From positions 62,001 to 126,000 of the forward strand of contig NZ_AUDK01000002.1 of NCBI RefSeq assembly GCF_000425425.1: a DNA stretch of 64,000 nt, given 5' to 3'. This DNA comes from Flavobacterium daejeonense DSM 17708 (GTDB lineage: Bacteria > Bacteroidota > Bacteroidia > Flavobacteriales > Flavobacteriaceae). Below, piece by piece: positions 52,320 through 61,231 of this stretch; the first letter of the stretch is position 1; the number at the start of each line of letters is the position of its first letter. The notes under the pieces are model-generated. The model did not search any database, had not been told where the DNA came from, and saw only the letters and a program-made list of their open reading frames with translations. The translations under genes were made by a program, and so were the position numbers.

Positions 52320-53354
52320 ATGAAATATAGATTATTACTTTTAATTATGCTTTCTGTTTTTTCTAATTATTTAAAAGCCCAAAATAAATCGGAGGAAAAT
52401 AGGAAAGCGGAGACTAAACGAGCTTATTTACATTATTCAAAATTATTTAAAAAAAAGGATTTTGTATTTCATAAAGTTGATTTTATTGAATCGGATTATT
52501 ATTACAAGATAATTGATGAAAATAAAATCAAAGAATATTTAGACCACATAAATAAGTCATTAAAATTAGAAATTATTAAAAATTCGAATACTGATGGTTT
52601 TTCTGATTTAAAACTTACAGTTAATTTGCCTGATTTCTTCGAAGATTTAACCAGTCAAAAATTTTATGAACTATTTCATAATCAAATAAAGATTAGAAAT
52701 ATCTATAGCGATTTGGTAGATGAATTCAATACTCCTTTAAAGTTAGGTTACGTCACTGAAGATTATAGTTCCAAAAAAATTATATACAGTAGAATGTTTG
52801 TTAAGGACACTATGCATAAATTTGAATCTATTAATTTTAAAGGGACTATAAGATATGCAATGGAATTCTTGACTAATTATGATAAAATAGAGATAAGTTT
52901 AGATCAAATTGGAAGTGATTTTATGCTTGGTAATTCAAAGTATAAATTAATAGATTATTACAATAATTATTTTATAATTAAAAAATTAGCGGGTCCCGTT
53001 GAGAGTATTCATATTGTTAATTTAACGCCTGATGGCAAATTAATAAAGCCTTATTCAAATTTAGAGTTTAACAATTTAAGGGAAAACGATAAAGCCTTTG
53101 CAAATAAAGTAAATTTTTATATTAGTCCGACTTCTGGTGTTCCTGAATTGTTTTATGATATTTTCAAAAAATATCCAAATATAACATTGGACGAATTTGA
53201 TAAACTGATGACATTTGAAAAATTAGAAGAAGTAAATAAATTCGACGACTTTTCAAAGAGAATTATCATGCTATCTACAGTAAGTAATTTGAATTCAAAA
53301 TATATTTTATATACGCCACAATATAAAACTGAAATTATTGAAATTAATAAGTGA
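52320..53354 (+). CDS. Exported protein of unknown function
   Basis: The 344-residue protein has a signal peptide (MKYRLLLLIMLSVFSNYLKAQ, cleavage near KAQ, residue 21) followed by a lysine-rich helical start and a mixed alpha/beta body rich in Lys, Asp, Asn and Tyr. I recognise no family. There is no lipobox and no membrane segment after the signal peptide, so it should be periplasmic or secreted. It stands alone between the infB terminator and a region with two strong hairpins. The start is supported by the signal peptide directly after the ATG. Confidence 0.7.
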   Translation: MKYRLLLLIMLSVFSNYLKAQNKSEENRKAETKRAYLHYSKLFKKKDFVFHKVDFIESDYYYKIIDENKIKEYLDHINKSLKLEIIKNSNTDGFSDLKLTVNLPDFFEDLTSQKFYELFHNQIKIRNIYSDLVDEFNTPLKLGYVTEDYSSKKIIYSRMFVKDTMHKFESINFKGTIRYAMEFLTNYDKIEISLDQIGSDFMLGNSKYKLIDYYNNYFIIKKLAGPVESIHIVNLTPDGKLIKPYSNLEFNNLRENDKAFANKVNFYISPTSGVPELFYDIFKKYPNITLDEFDKLMTFEKLEEVNKFDDFSKRIIMLSTVSNLNSKYILYTPQYKTEIIEINK

Positions 53355-53502
53355 ATCTGTGACTAATAGTTATAGTTTCGTATAGGGCATTTTTCAAATT
53401 GTGAAACCACATTGGTCATTGTTTATCTATGATTTTGGTGTTTGTCTTTTCGAGTGCCGACATTGATTAAAAGATAAATCATTGCGTTTTTAACGCGGTT
53501 AT

Positions 53503-53543
53503 AACAAACGAAACCATTCTATAACGGAATGGCTTTGTTTGTT
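53503..53543. repeat. Long imperfect inverted repeat
   Basis: AACAAACGAAACCATTC (53503-53519) pairs with GAATGGCTTTGTTTGTT (53527-53543), with one mismatch and one G-T wobble, around a 7-base loop. It could end the transcript of the 52320 gene or be a remnant of a small repeat element. Confidence 0.6.
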
Positions 53544-53614
53544 TTGTAACTATGATTTATAAATGAATTTTGCTAGTTATAATTTTTTAGTATTCGCATT
53601 AAAATTGTTATAAA

Positions 53615-53657
53615 AAAATATAGAGGTAAAATCAATAAGATTTTACCTCTATATTTT
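53615..53657 (-). terminator. Perfect 19-bp hairpin downstream of the SPOR-domain gene
   Basis: The two 19-base arms (53615-53633 and 53639-53657) are fully complementary, around loop AATAA. A runs precede and T runs follow, so it can serve as a bidirectional terminator for the converging genes. Confidence 0.75.
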
Positions 53658-53681
53658 GATAATAGATGTAGTGTTAAAACG

Positions 53682-54071
53682 TTACTTTTTGGGTTTAATC
53701 AAAAAAGCATTTGGGTAGCTTTTTTTGATTTCGATTAAATTTCGTTCGGCTTCTATTCTGGTTTTAAAATTCCCAATCCAGACTTTATAATTAGGCGTGT
53801 TGAATACAATGGTTCCGTCAAGGTTGGTGAAACTTTGTTTGCAGTCATTAAGTGTGCTTTTGGCTTTTTCGCTGTTGCCACTAAAAATCTGGATTTTATA
53901 TTGCTCATTTACAGTAATTGAGGGGTTTATTTTTCTTTTCTCATTAAGTAGTTGTTCGAACTTAGGGTTTTGCTGAATGTTAATTTTTGATTCCTGTGCA
54001 GTCAATTTGAAAGAGTAAATTGAAAAAAAGAGAAGTGCAATTAGTGTTTTTTGAATTGTTAAAATTCTCAT
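53682..54071 (-). CDS. Small exported SPOR-domain protein
   Basis: The 129-residue protein has a signal peptide (ends near KLTAQ, residue 25), a short linker and a C-terminal SPOR domain (about 57-127): YKIQIFSGN, then PNYKVWIGNFKTRIEAERNL and a final strand FLIKPKK. SPOR domains bind denuded peptidoglycan glycan strands, often at the division septum. The protein has no other domain, so it may be an accessory cell-envelope factor. It is divergent from the alternative complex III operon, with the shared region at 54072-54289. Confidence 0.85.
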   Translation of the reverse strand: MRILTIQKTLIALLFFSIYSFKLTAQESKINIQQNPKFEQLLNEKRKINPSITVNEQYKIQIFSGNSEKAKSTLNDCKQSFTNLDGTIVFNTPNYKVWIGNFKTRIEAERNLIEIKKSYPNAFLIKPKK

Positions 54072-54173
54072 AATGTGAAGATTTTTAAGTAAAAGTAAAA
54101 TTTATTGGCTGAAACAGCAATAAAAAAGTTATTTAGAATTAATATAAATTGTTTTTTTAAAGAAGTTAGGGTT

Positions 54174-54202
54174 TTGAGAATAGTTCTTAAGTCGTATTTT
54201 TG
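54174..54202 (+). promoter_or_regulatory. Promoter of the alternative complex III operon
   Basis: TTG at 54174-54176, an 18-base spacer and TATTTTTG at 54195-54202 match the Bacteroidota consensus, about 88 bases before the actA start. Confidence 0.65.
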
Positions 54203-54289
54203 TGGCTGTTTAAAATAAAGGAACGTTTTTTATGTGATTTTGTTGCATAAAAAATTGTGCCAATTTTTAGTAGATAATCAATATACTTT

Positions 54290-55618
54290 ATGAAAAAGGT
54301 GGGTAACCATAATCCGAACTCAAGGAAAATGTTTTTAAGTTTAGCTATGATGCTGGCTTTTTCCTTCTCTTCATTTGCGCAAGATGCTGCTCCTGCAGCT
54401 GCAACCGAAGCTGCTCCTGCAGCTGCTACAACTGGTGGTGATCCGGTAAAAGGTAAGGCGCTTTTTAATTCTAATTGTGCTGCTTGTCATAAGCTTGATG
54501 CTAAATCAACAGGGCCTGCGTTGAGAGGGGTTGCTGAGAAGCATGACATGGCTTGGATCTATAAATGGGTTCATAATAGTTCTGACATGATTAAGTCAGG
54601 AGATGCTGCGGCAGTAAAATTATTTAATGAAAATAATAAAGCTGTAATGACATCTTTCCCTCAATTGTCTGAGGCTGATATCGATAATATTATAGCTTAT
54701 ACATCTGAGCCAAAAGCAGAGCCTGCTGCTGCTTTACCTGGCGCTCAGGCTGCGGCTGGTGCTGCTGATCAGGGGGGGAGTTCTAATAATGTAATTTTAG
54801 GAGTTCTTGCTTTAGTATTAGTAGTGTTGGTTGTGATGTTATTCATGGTTAACAATGTGTTAAGAAAAGTTGCTAAGGCTAACGGAATCGAAGTTGAGCC
54901 AAAAGCTGGAAAAATTTCAATCTGGAAAGCTTTTGTTAAAAATCAGTTTTTAGTATTGGTTTCCTGTATTTTCTTATTGTTGGCTAGTGGATATTTTGTT
55001 TACGGTTACTTGATGCAGGTAGGTGTAGATCAGGATTATGCTCCTATTCAGCCAATTCACTATTCGCACAAGATTCACGCTGGTGATAATGAAATTAACT
55101 GTAAATACTGTCACTCTGCTGCCAGAGTAAGTAAAACTGCAGGTATTCCTTCTTTGAATGTGTGTATGAACTGTCATAAAAATATTTCGGAAGTTGCTGA
55201 GTCAACTGCTACTCCGGAATACAGCAAAGCTTTCTATGATGCTCAAATCCAAAAATTATACGATGCAGTTGGATGGGATAAAACGACTCAGTCTTACACT
55301 GGAAAAACACAACCGGTTAAATGGGTTCGTATTCATAACTTACCTGATTTTGTTTACTTCAATCACTCTCAACACGTAACTGTTGCGGGAATTGAATGTC
55401 AAACATGTCATGGTCCTGTTGAGACTTTTGAAATTCAAAAACAATTTGCTCCATTAACTATGGGATGGTGTGTTAACTGTCACAGAAAAACAGAAGTTAA
55501 AATGGAAGGAAATGGGTATTATACTAAGATACATGAAGAACTTTCTAAAAAATACGGTGTGGATAAATTGACTGAAGCACAAATGGGAGGTTTAGAGTGT
55601 GGAAAATGCCACTATTAA
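54290..55618 (+). CDS. actA: ActA, multiheme cytochrome c subunit of alternative complex III, fused to a monoheme domain
   Basis: The 442-residue protein has a signal peptide (ends near SSFAQ) and an N-terminal monoheme cytochrome c domain with C63AACH67. An Ala/Pro-rich linker, a membrane helix (about 168-192) and a second helix (about 216-240) lead to a pentaheme domain with CxxCH at residues 271, 292, 370, 394 and 437. The last heme motif is one residue from the C-terminus. Alternative complex III oxidises menaquinol and passes electrons through ActA to oxidase. The extra heme domain may shuttle electrons to the aa3 oxidase encoded downstream. Confidence 0.92.
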   Translation: MKKVGNHNPNSRKMFLSLAMMLAFSFSSFAQDAAPAAATEAAPAAATTGGDPVKGKALFNSNCAACHKLDAKSTGPALRGVAEKHDMAWIYKWVHNSSDMIKSGDAAAVKLFNENNKAVMTSFPQLSEADIDNIIAYTSEPKAEPAAALPGAQAAAGAADQGGSSNNVILGVLALVLVVLVVMLFMVNNVLRKVAKANGIEVEPKAGKISIWKAFVKNQFLVLVSCIFLLLASGYFVYGYLMQVGVDQDYAPIQPIHYSHKIHAGDNEINCKYCHSAARVSKTAGIPSLNVCMNCHKNISEVAESTATPEYSKAFYDAQIQKLYDAVGWDKTTQSYTGKTQPVKWVRIHNLPDFVYFNHSQHVTVAGIECQTCHGPVETFEIQKQFAPLTMGWCVNCHRKTEVKMEGNGYYTKIHEELSKKYGVDKLTEAQMGGLECGKCHY

Positions 55619-55650
55619 TTTAATTATTAAGATTTTAATATATATATACA

Positions 55651-58600
55651 ATGTCATCAAACAAAAAATACTGGAAAAGTGTTGAGGAACTAGAAAATGG
55701 TTCTATTGTTGAGGCGCTTAGAAATAACGAGTTTGTCGAAGAGATTCCTACGGATGAGTTTTTAGGAAATGCTGATGCGATGTCATCTTCAACATCTAGA
55801 CGTGATTTTCTAAAGTACGTTGGGTTTAGTACTGCAGCAGCTACTCTTGCAGCATGCGAAGGCCCTGTGAACAAGTCGATTCCTTATGTATTGCAGCCAG
55901 AGCAAATCATTCCTGGAGTAGCTGATTATTATGCAACTTCGGTTTTTGATGGTTTTGATTTTGCAAACCTACTTGTTAAAACACGTGAAGGGCGTCCTAT
56001 TAAAATAGATAATAATACTATTTCGGGAGCAAAATTTGCTGCAAATGCCAGAATTCACGCCTCAATATTGTCATTGTATGATAATATGCGTTTGAAAGCA
56101 CCAAAAGTTGAAGCAAAAGATTCATCTTGGTCAGTAGTAGATTCGAAAATTAAATCAAGTATCGCTGATGCAAAAGCTAAAGGTGGTCAGGTGGTTTTCT
56201 TGACGAATACATTAGCGAGTCCTTCGACAGAAAAATTAATTGCTGATTTTATTGCTGCTAATCCAAATGCGAAACACGTAGTTTATGATGCGGTTTCTTC
56301 ATCGGCTGCTTTGGATGCTTTTGAAACCGTTTACGGAGAAAGAGCTTTAGTAGATTACGATTTCTCAAAAGCTTCTCTTATCGTTTCTGTTGGTGCAGAT
56401 TTCTTAGGAGACTGGCAAGGAGGAGGATTTGATGCAGGATATGCTCAAGGAAGAATTCCTAAAAATGGAAAAATGTCCCGTCACTTCCAATTAGAAGCAA
56501 ACATGACTTTGTCTGGTGCTGCTGCTGATAAACGTTTACCGATGTCGGTTGCGAATCAAAAACAAGCATTAGTACTTATATATAATATCATTACAGGTTC
56601 TTCGGTTTCTGTAAACTTAGCTCCTGAATTAAAAGCTGAAGTTACTAAAGCGGCTCAACAGTTAAAAGCTGCTGGTGCTAAAGGACTTTTAGTTTCTGGT
56701 ATTCAGGATAAAAATGCACAATTGTTAGTTTTAGCTATCAATCAGGTGTTGGCTAGCGAAGCTTTTTCAACTGTAGGAACAAGACAAATCAGAAAAGGTT
56801 CTGATGCTCAGGTAGCTCAGTTAGTTGCTGATATGAAAGCGGGAAGCGTTCATACTTTAATTATGAGTGGTGTGAATCCGGTTTATACTTTAGCGGATTC
56901 TGCTTCATTTGTTGAAGGTCTTAAAAAAGTTAAAACTTCAGTTGCTTTATCTTTAAAAGAAGATGAAACTGCTGCTGTTGCAACTATTGCTGCTCCGGTT
57001 CCTCACTATTTAGAGTCTTGGGGAGATTTAGTTTTAACAAAAGGAACTTACAGCTTGACTCAACCTACAATCCGTCCGTTGTTTGATACTAAACAATTTC
57101 AGGATGTATTGATGTCTATTAACGGACTTACAGGTTCTTACTACGATTACTTAAAAGCGTATTCTTCAAATTATATTGTTGGTTCAACTTGGAATAAAGT
57201 TTTACACGATGGTATTTTTGTAGGAGCTCCTCAGGTTACTTCAGGAGGAACTGCTGATTATGCTTCTGCAGCTAATGAATTAGCGAAATCTAAAGCTGGT
57301 GCCGGATTAGAATTAGTATTATATACTAAAACCGGAATGGGTGATGGTCAACAAGCTAATAACCCATGGTTACAAGAGTTTCCGGATCCAATTACAAGAG
57401 TTTCCTGGGATAACTATGTAACTGTTTCTAATACCGATGCTAAAACTTTAGGGTTGTCTAATGAGATTGTTGCTAATGGAGGTTTGAATGGTAGTTATGC
57501 TACAATTGCAACTGCTGATGGTGCTAAATTAGAAAATGTACCGGTTATTGTACAACCAGGTCAGGCTGTTGGAACAGTAGGTTTAGCTTTCGGATATGGT
57601 CGTAAAGCGGCTTTAAAAGAAGAAATGCAGGTAGGTTTAAATGCTTACACTTTATATAAAGGATTTAACGAAGTTCAGTCAGTTGAATTAGTTAAAGCTG
57701 CCGGTGAACATGAGTTTGCTTGTGTTCAAGGTCAAAAAACATTGATGGGTAGAGGAGATATTATTAAAGAAACTACTCTTGAAATCTTCAATACTAAGGA
57801 TTCTAAAATTTGGAACGAAACACCAAAAGTATCTTTAGATCACAAAGAAGTTGAATCTACAACTGTTGATTTATGGGAATCATTTGATCGTTCTGTAGGT
57901 CACCACTTCAACCTTTCTATTGATTTAAATGCCTGTACAGGTTGTGGAGCTTGTGTTATAGCTTGTCACGCTGAAAACAACGTTCCGGTTGTAGGTAAAT
58001 CAGAGGTAAGAAGAAGCCGTGATATGCACTGGTTGCGTATTGACAGATATTATTCTTCTGAAGAAACTTTTGAAGGAGATAATGAAAGAAAAGAAGGAAT
58101 AGCTGGTTTATCAAGTTCACTTTCTACTTTCAACGAAATGGAAAAAGCTTCTGATAATCCGCAAGTAGCATTCCAACCGGTAATGTGTCAACACTGTAAC
58201 CACGCTCCTTGTGAAACTGTATGTCCGGTTGCGGCAACTTCTCACGGTCGTGAAGGTCAAAACCATATGGCATATAACAGATGTGTGGGTACTCGTTACT
58301 GTGCTAACAACTGTCCTTATAAAGTACGTCGTTTCAACTGGTTCTTGTACAACAAAAACAGTGAGTTTGATTACCATATGAATGACGATTTAGGTCGTAT
58401 GGTATTGAATCCGGATGTGAATGTTCGTTCTCGTGGGGTTATGGAAAAATGTTCTATGTGTATTCAAATGACACAAGCAACTAAGTTGAAAGCTAAAAAC
58501 GAAGGACGTCCTGTTGCTGATGGTGAATTCCAAACAGCTTGTTCTAATGCTTGTTCATCTGGAGCAATGATTTTTGGAGATGTAAATGATAAAGAAAGTA

Positions 58601-58701
58601 AAGTTGCTAAATTAGCCGCTGACGAAAGATCTTATCACTTATTAGAGCACATCGGAACTAAACCAAATGTGGTTTATCACGTAAAAGTTAGAAACACTTA
58701 A
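55651..58701 (+). CDS. actB: ActB, molybdopterin oxidoreductase-like iron-sulfur subunit of alternative complex III
   Basis: The 1,016-residue protein carries a twin-arginine signal (SRRDFLKYVG, about residues 49-58), a long region related to molybdopterin oxidoreductases (about 70-740) and a C-terminal ferredoxin-like domain with cysteine groups CTGCGACVIAC, CQHCNHAPCETVC, CANNC and CSMC. These bind the iron-sulfur clusters that lead electrons towards the ActA hemes. ActB is the fusion of B1-like and B2-like parts and contains no molybdenum cofactor in known complexes. It lies 32 bases after actA. Length is normal for the family. Confidence 0.93.
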   Translation: MSSNKKYWKSVEELENGSIVEALRNNEFVEEIPTDEFLGNADAMSSSTSRRDFLKYVGFSTAAATLAACEGPVNKSIPYVLQPEQIIPGVADYYATSVFDGFDFANLLVKTREGRPIKIDNNTISGAKFAANARIHASILSLYDNMRLKAPKVEAKDSSWSVVDSKIKSSIADAKAKGGQVVFLTNTLASPSTEKLIADFIAANPNAKHVVYDAVSSSAALDAFETVYGERALVDYDFSKASLIVSVGADFLGDWQGGGFDAGYAQGRIPKNGKMSRHFQLEANMTLSGAAADKRLPMSVANQKQALVLIYNIITGSSVSVNLAPELKAEVTKAAQQLKAAGAKGLLVSGIQDKNAQLLVLAINQVLASEAFSTVGTRQIRKGSDAQVAQLVADMKAGSVHTLIMSGVNPVYTLADSASFVEGLKKVKTSVALSLKEDETAAVATIAAPVPHYLESWGDLVLTKGTYSLTQPTIRPLFDTKQFQDVLMSINGLTGSYYDYLKAYSSNYIVGSTWNKVLHDGIFVGAPQVTSGGTADYASAANELAKSKAGAGLELVLYTKTGMGDGQQANNPWLQEFPDPITRVSWDNYVTVSNTDAKTLGLSNEIVANGGLNGSYATIATADGAKLENVPVIVQPGQAVGTVGLAFGYGRKAALKEEMQVGLNAYTLYKGFNEVQSVELVKAAGEHEFACVQGQKTLMGRGDIIKETTLEIFNTKDSKIWNETPKVSLDHKEVESTTVDLWESFDRSVGHHFNLSIDLNACTGCGACVIACHAENNVPVVGKSEVRRSRDMHWLRIDRYYSSEETFEGDNERKEGIAGLSSSLSTFNEMEKASDNPQVAFQPVMCQHCNHAPCETVCPVAATSHGREGQNHMAYNRCVGTRYCANNCPYKVRRFNWFLYNKNSEFDYHMNDDLGRMVLNPDVNVRSRGVMEKCSMCIQMTQATKLKAKNEGRPVADGEFQTACSNACSSGAMIFGDVNDKESKVAKLAADERSYHLLEHIGTKPNVVYHVKVRNT

Positions 58702-58730
58702 GAATAAATTAAAAATCAATATAAAGGAAT

Positions 58731-60134
58731 ATGTCTCATATATACGACTCTAGTATTAGAAAGCCTTTAGTTATAGGTGATAAGTCTTATCATGATGTAA
58801 CAGTAGATGTGGCAGCGCCTGTCGAAGGTTTGGCTAATAAACATTGGTGGATTGTATTTTCAATCGCTTTAACAGCCTTTCTTTGGGGAATAGGATGTAT
58901 AGTTTATACAGTATCTACAGGTATTGGAACATGGGGATTAAATAAAACAGTTGGTTGGGCATGGGATATCACTAACTTCGTTTGGTGGGTAGGTATCGGA
59001 CACGCCGGAACTCTTATCTCTGCAGTATTATTGTTATTCCGTCAAAGATGGAGAATGGCAATTAACCGTTCGGCTGAGGCGATGACAATCTTCTCGGTAG
59101 TTCAGGCAGGTTTGTTCCCAATTATTCACATGGGACGTCCATGGTTAGCGTACTGGGTATTACCAATTCCAAACCAGTTTGGATCTCTTTGGGTAAATTT
59201 TAACTCACCTCTTCTTTGGGACGTATTTGCAATCTCTACGTATTTGTCAGTATCGTTAGTTTTCTGGTGGACTGGTTTATTGCCTGACTTTGCAATGTTA
59301 AGAGATAGAGCTATCACTCCATTTAACAAAAGAATTTATTCTATCCTTAGTTTTGGATGGAGCGGGAGAGTAAAAGACTGGCAACGTTTTGAAGAAGTAT
59401 CTTTGGTACTTGCTGGTTTAGCAACACCTCTTGTACTTTCTGTACACACTATTGTATCTATGGACTTTGCTACTTCGGTAATTCCTGGATGGCATACAAC
59501 AATCTTCCCTCCGTACTTCGTTGCCGGAGCGGTATTCTCAGGATTTGCGATGGTAAATACTTTGCTTATCATCATGAGAAAAGTATCTAACTTAGAAGCT
59601 TATATTACTTTACAACACATCGAATTGATGAACTTAATCATTATGATTACAGGGTCTATTGTAGGGGTGGCTTATATTACTGAGTTATTTATTGCTTGGT
59701 ATTCAGGAGTAGAGTATGAGCAATATGCCTTCTTAAACAGAGCTACCGGACCTTACTGGTGGGCTTACTGGTCGATGATGACTTGTAATGTATTCTCACC
59801 ACAATTTATGTGGTTTAAGAAGTTAAGAACCAGTATCATGTTTTCATTCATTATTTCTATTGTGGTAAACATCGGAATGTGGTTTGAGCGTTTTGTAATC
59901 ATTGTAACTTCTTTACATAGAGATTACTTACCGTCTTCTTGGACAATGTTCTCTCCAACATTTGTAGATATTGGTATTTTCATTGGAACAATTGGTTTCT
60001 TCTTTGTATTGTTTTTATTATACTCTAGAACTTTCCCTGTAATTGCACAGGCAGAGGTTAAAACAATTTTGAAAGCAACCGGAGATAATTATATTAGAGA
60101 AAGAGAAGCACATAAAGATTCACACCATGAGTAA
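58731..60134 (+). CDS. actC: ActC, NrfD-like quinol-binding membrane subunit of alternative complex III
   Basis: The 467-residue protein is a ten-helix NrfD/PsrC-family membrane protein. Conserved stretches include GIGHAGTLISAVL, FPIIHMGRPW and the MWFERFVIIV segment near the last helices. In alternative complex III, ActC holds the menaquinol site and is the likely entry of electrons. It follows actB by 29 bases and its end overlaps the actD start by eight bases, so the two are translationally coupled. Confidence 0.93.
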   Translation: MSHIYDSSIRKPLVIGDKSYHDVTVDVAAPVEGLANKHWWIVFSIALTAFLWGIGCIVYTVSTGIGTWGLNKTVGWAWDITNFVWWVGIGHAGTLISAVLLLFRQRWRMAINRSAEAMTIFSVVQAGLFPIIHMGRPWLAYWVLPIPNQFGSLWVNFNSPLLWDVFAISTYLSVSLVFWWTGLLPDFAMLRDRAITPFNKRIYSILSFGWSGRVKDWQRFEEVSLVLAGLATPLVLSVHTIVSMDFATSVIPGWHTTIFPPYFVAGAVFSGFAMVNTLLIIMRKVSNLEAYITLQHIELMNLIIMITGSIVGVAYITELFIAWYSGVEYEQYAFLNRATGPYWWAYWSMMTCNVFSPQFMWFKKLRTSIMFSFIISIVVNIGMWFERFVIIVTSLHRDYLPSSWTMFSPTFVDIGIFIGTIGFFFVLFLLYSRTFPVIAQAEVKTILKATGDNYIREREAHKDSHHE

Positions 60135-60651
60135 TAAAGTTATTTACGCCATTTATAATGACGATGATATATTGATGAATGCTGTAAAGAAAACCAGAGC
60201 AGCTCACCATCATATTGAAGATGTTTTTTGTCCATTTCCTGTGCATGGTTTGGATAAAGCTATGGGGATTGCCCCAACAAGATTAGCTATTTGTTCATTC
60301 TTATACGGATGTGTCGGTATCTCTTTTGCAACTTTTATGATGAGTTATATCATGATTCATGATTGGCCTCAGGATATCGGAGGAAAGCCAAGTTTTAGTT
60401 TTATTCAAAATATGCCTTCTTTTGTGCCTATTATGTTTGAGATGACTGTGTTTTTTGCAGCGCACTTAATGGTAATTACTTTTTATATGAGAAGTAGATT
60501 GTGGCCATTTAAAAAAGCTGAGAATCCGGATGTAAGAACTACAGACGATCATTTCCTAATGGAAGTTGCTGTAAATGATAATGAAGAAGAATTAGTTTCT
60601 TTTTTCCAAGGTACAGGAGCTGTAGAAGTTAAAGTAATTGAAAAGAATTAA
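60127..60651 (+). CDS. actD: ActD, DUF3341 membrane subunit of alternative complex III
   Basis: The 174-residue protein has the DUF3341 pattern: a soluble start with IYAIYNDDDILMNAVKK and FCPFPVHGLDKAMG, two membrane helices (about 53-80 and 98-120) and an acidic C-terminal tail (DHFLMEVAVNDNEEE). ActD has no cofactor and supports the assembly of the complex. Its start overlaps the end of actC by eight bases. Confidence 0.92.
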   Translation: MSNKVIYAIYNDDDILMNAVKKTRAAHHHIEDVFCPFPVHGLDKAMGIAPTRLAICSFLYGCVGISFATFMMSYIMIHDWPQDIGGKPSFSFIQNMPSFVPIMFEMTVFFAAHLMVITFYMRSRLWPFKKAENPDVRTTDDHFLMEVAVNDNEEELVSFFQGTGAVEVKVIEKN

Positions 60652-60658
60652 TTTAGAT

Positions 60659-61204
60659 ATGAAAAGGGTATATAAAATAACACTATTATTAGGCATAACT
60701 GCTTTATTAGCTTCATGTCATAATGATAAAAAGCCGAATTATCAGTATTTTCCAAATATGTATGAATCAGTAGGCTACGAAACTTATTCAGAGTCTAAAG
60801 CTTTTGCAAATGGTAAAGAAGGACAACTTCCTGCTGAAGGTAGCATTAACAGAGGTTATGAACCTTACGAATATCCTAATACAACTGAAGGTTATGAATT
60901 AGCAAAAGCTAATTTAAAATCGCCTTTAGATTCATTAGATAGAAATTCTGGTAAAGGAAAAGAACTTTTCGAAATCTATTGTATTAGTTGTCATGGTGCA
61001 ACTGGTAATGGTAAAGGAAAATTAGTTGAAAGAGAAAAATTCTTAGGTGTTCCTAATTATAAAGATAGAGAAATCACAGAAGGAAGTATTTTTCATGTTG
61101 AGACGTATGGTTTAAATGCAATGGGTTCTCATGCCAATCAACTAAGTGTTCATGAGCGTTGGTTAATTGCTGACTACGTTCTAAAACTTAGAAGCCAATT
61201 ATAA
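60659..61204 (+). CDS. actE: ActE, monoheme cytochrome c lipoprotein of alternative complex III
   Basis: From the ATG at 60659 the product is 181 residues with a lipoprotein signal (LLASC, Cys20) and one heme motif, C108ISCH112, with a downstream methionine in LNAMGSH as probable axial ligand. An in-frame TTG at 60638 would add seven residues that spoil the signal peptide, so I chose 60659. ActE accepts electrons within the complex. The stop is directly followed by the actF region. Confidence 0.9.
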   Translation: MKRVYKITLLLGITALLASCHNDKKPNYQYFPNMYESVGYETYSESKAFANGKEGQLPAEGSINRGYEPYEYPNTTEGYELAKANLKSPLDSLDRNSGKGKELFEIYCISCHGATGNGKGKLVEREKFLGVPNYKDREITEGSIFHVETYGLNAMGSHANQLSVHERWLIADYVLKLRSQL

Positions 61205-61231
61205 TTGTTGAACAAACTGATCGTAATAGAT

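Larger units (their letters stand above)
53355..53681. other. 327-base intergenic region with two strong hairpins
   Basis: No coding potential is seen. The region lies between convergent genes and carries an imperfect 17-bp hairpin (53503-53543) and a perfect 19-bp hairpin (53615-53657), listed separately. Confidence 0.6.
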
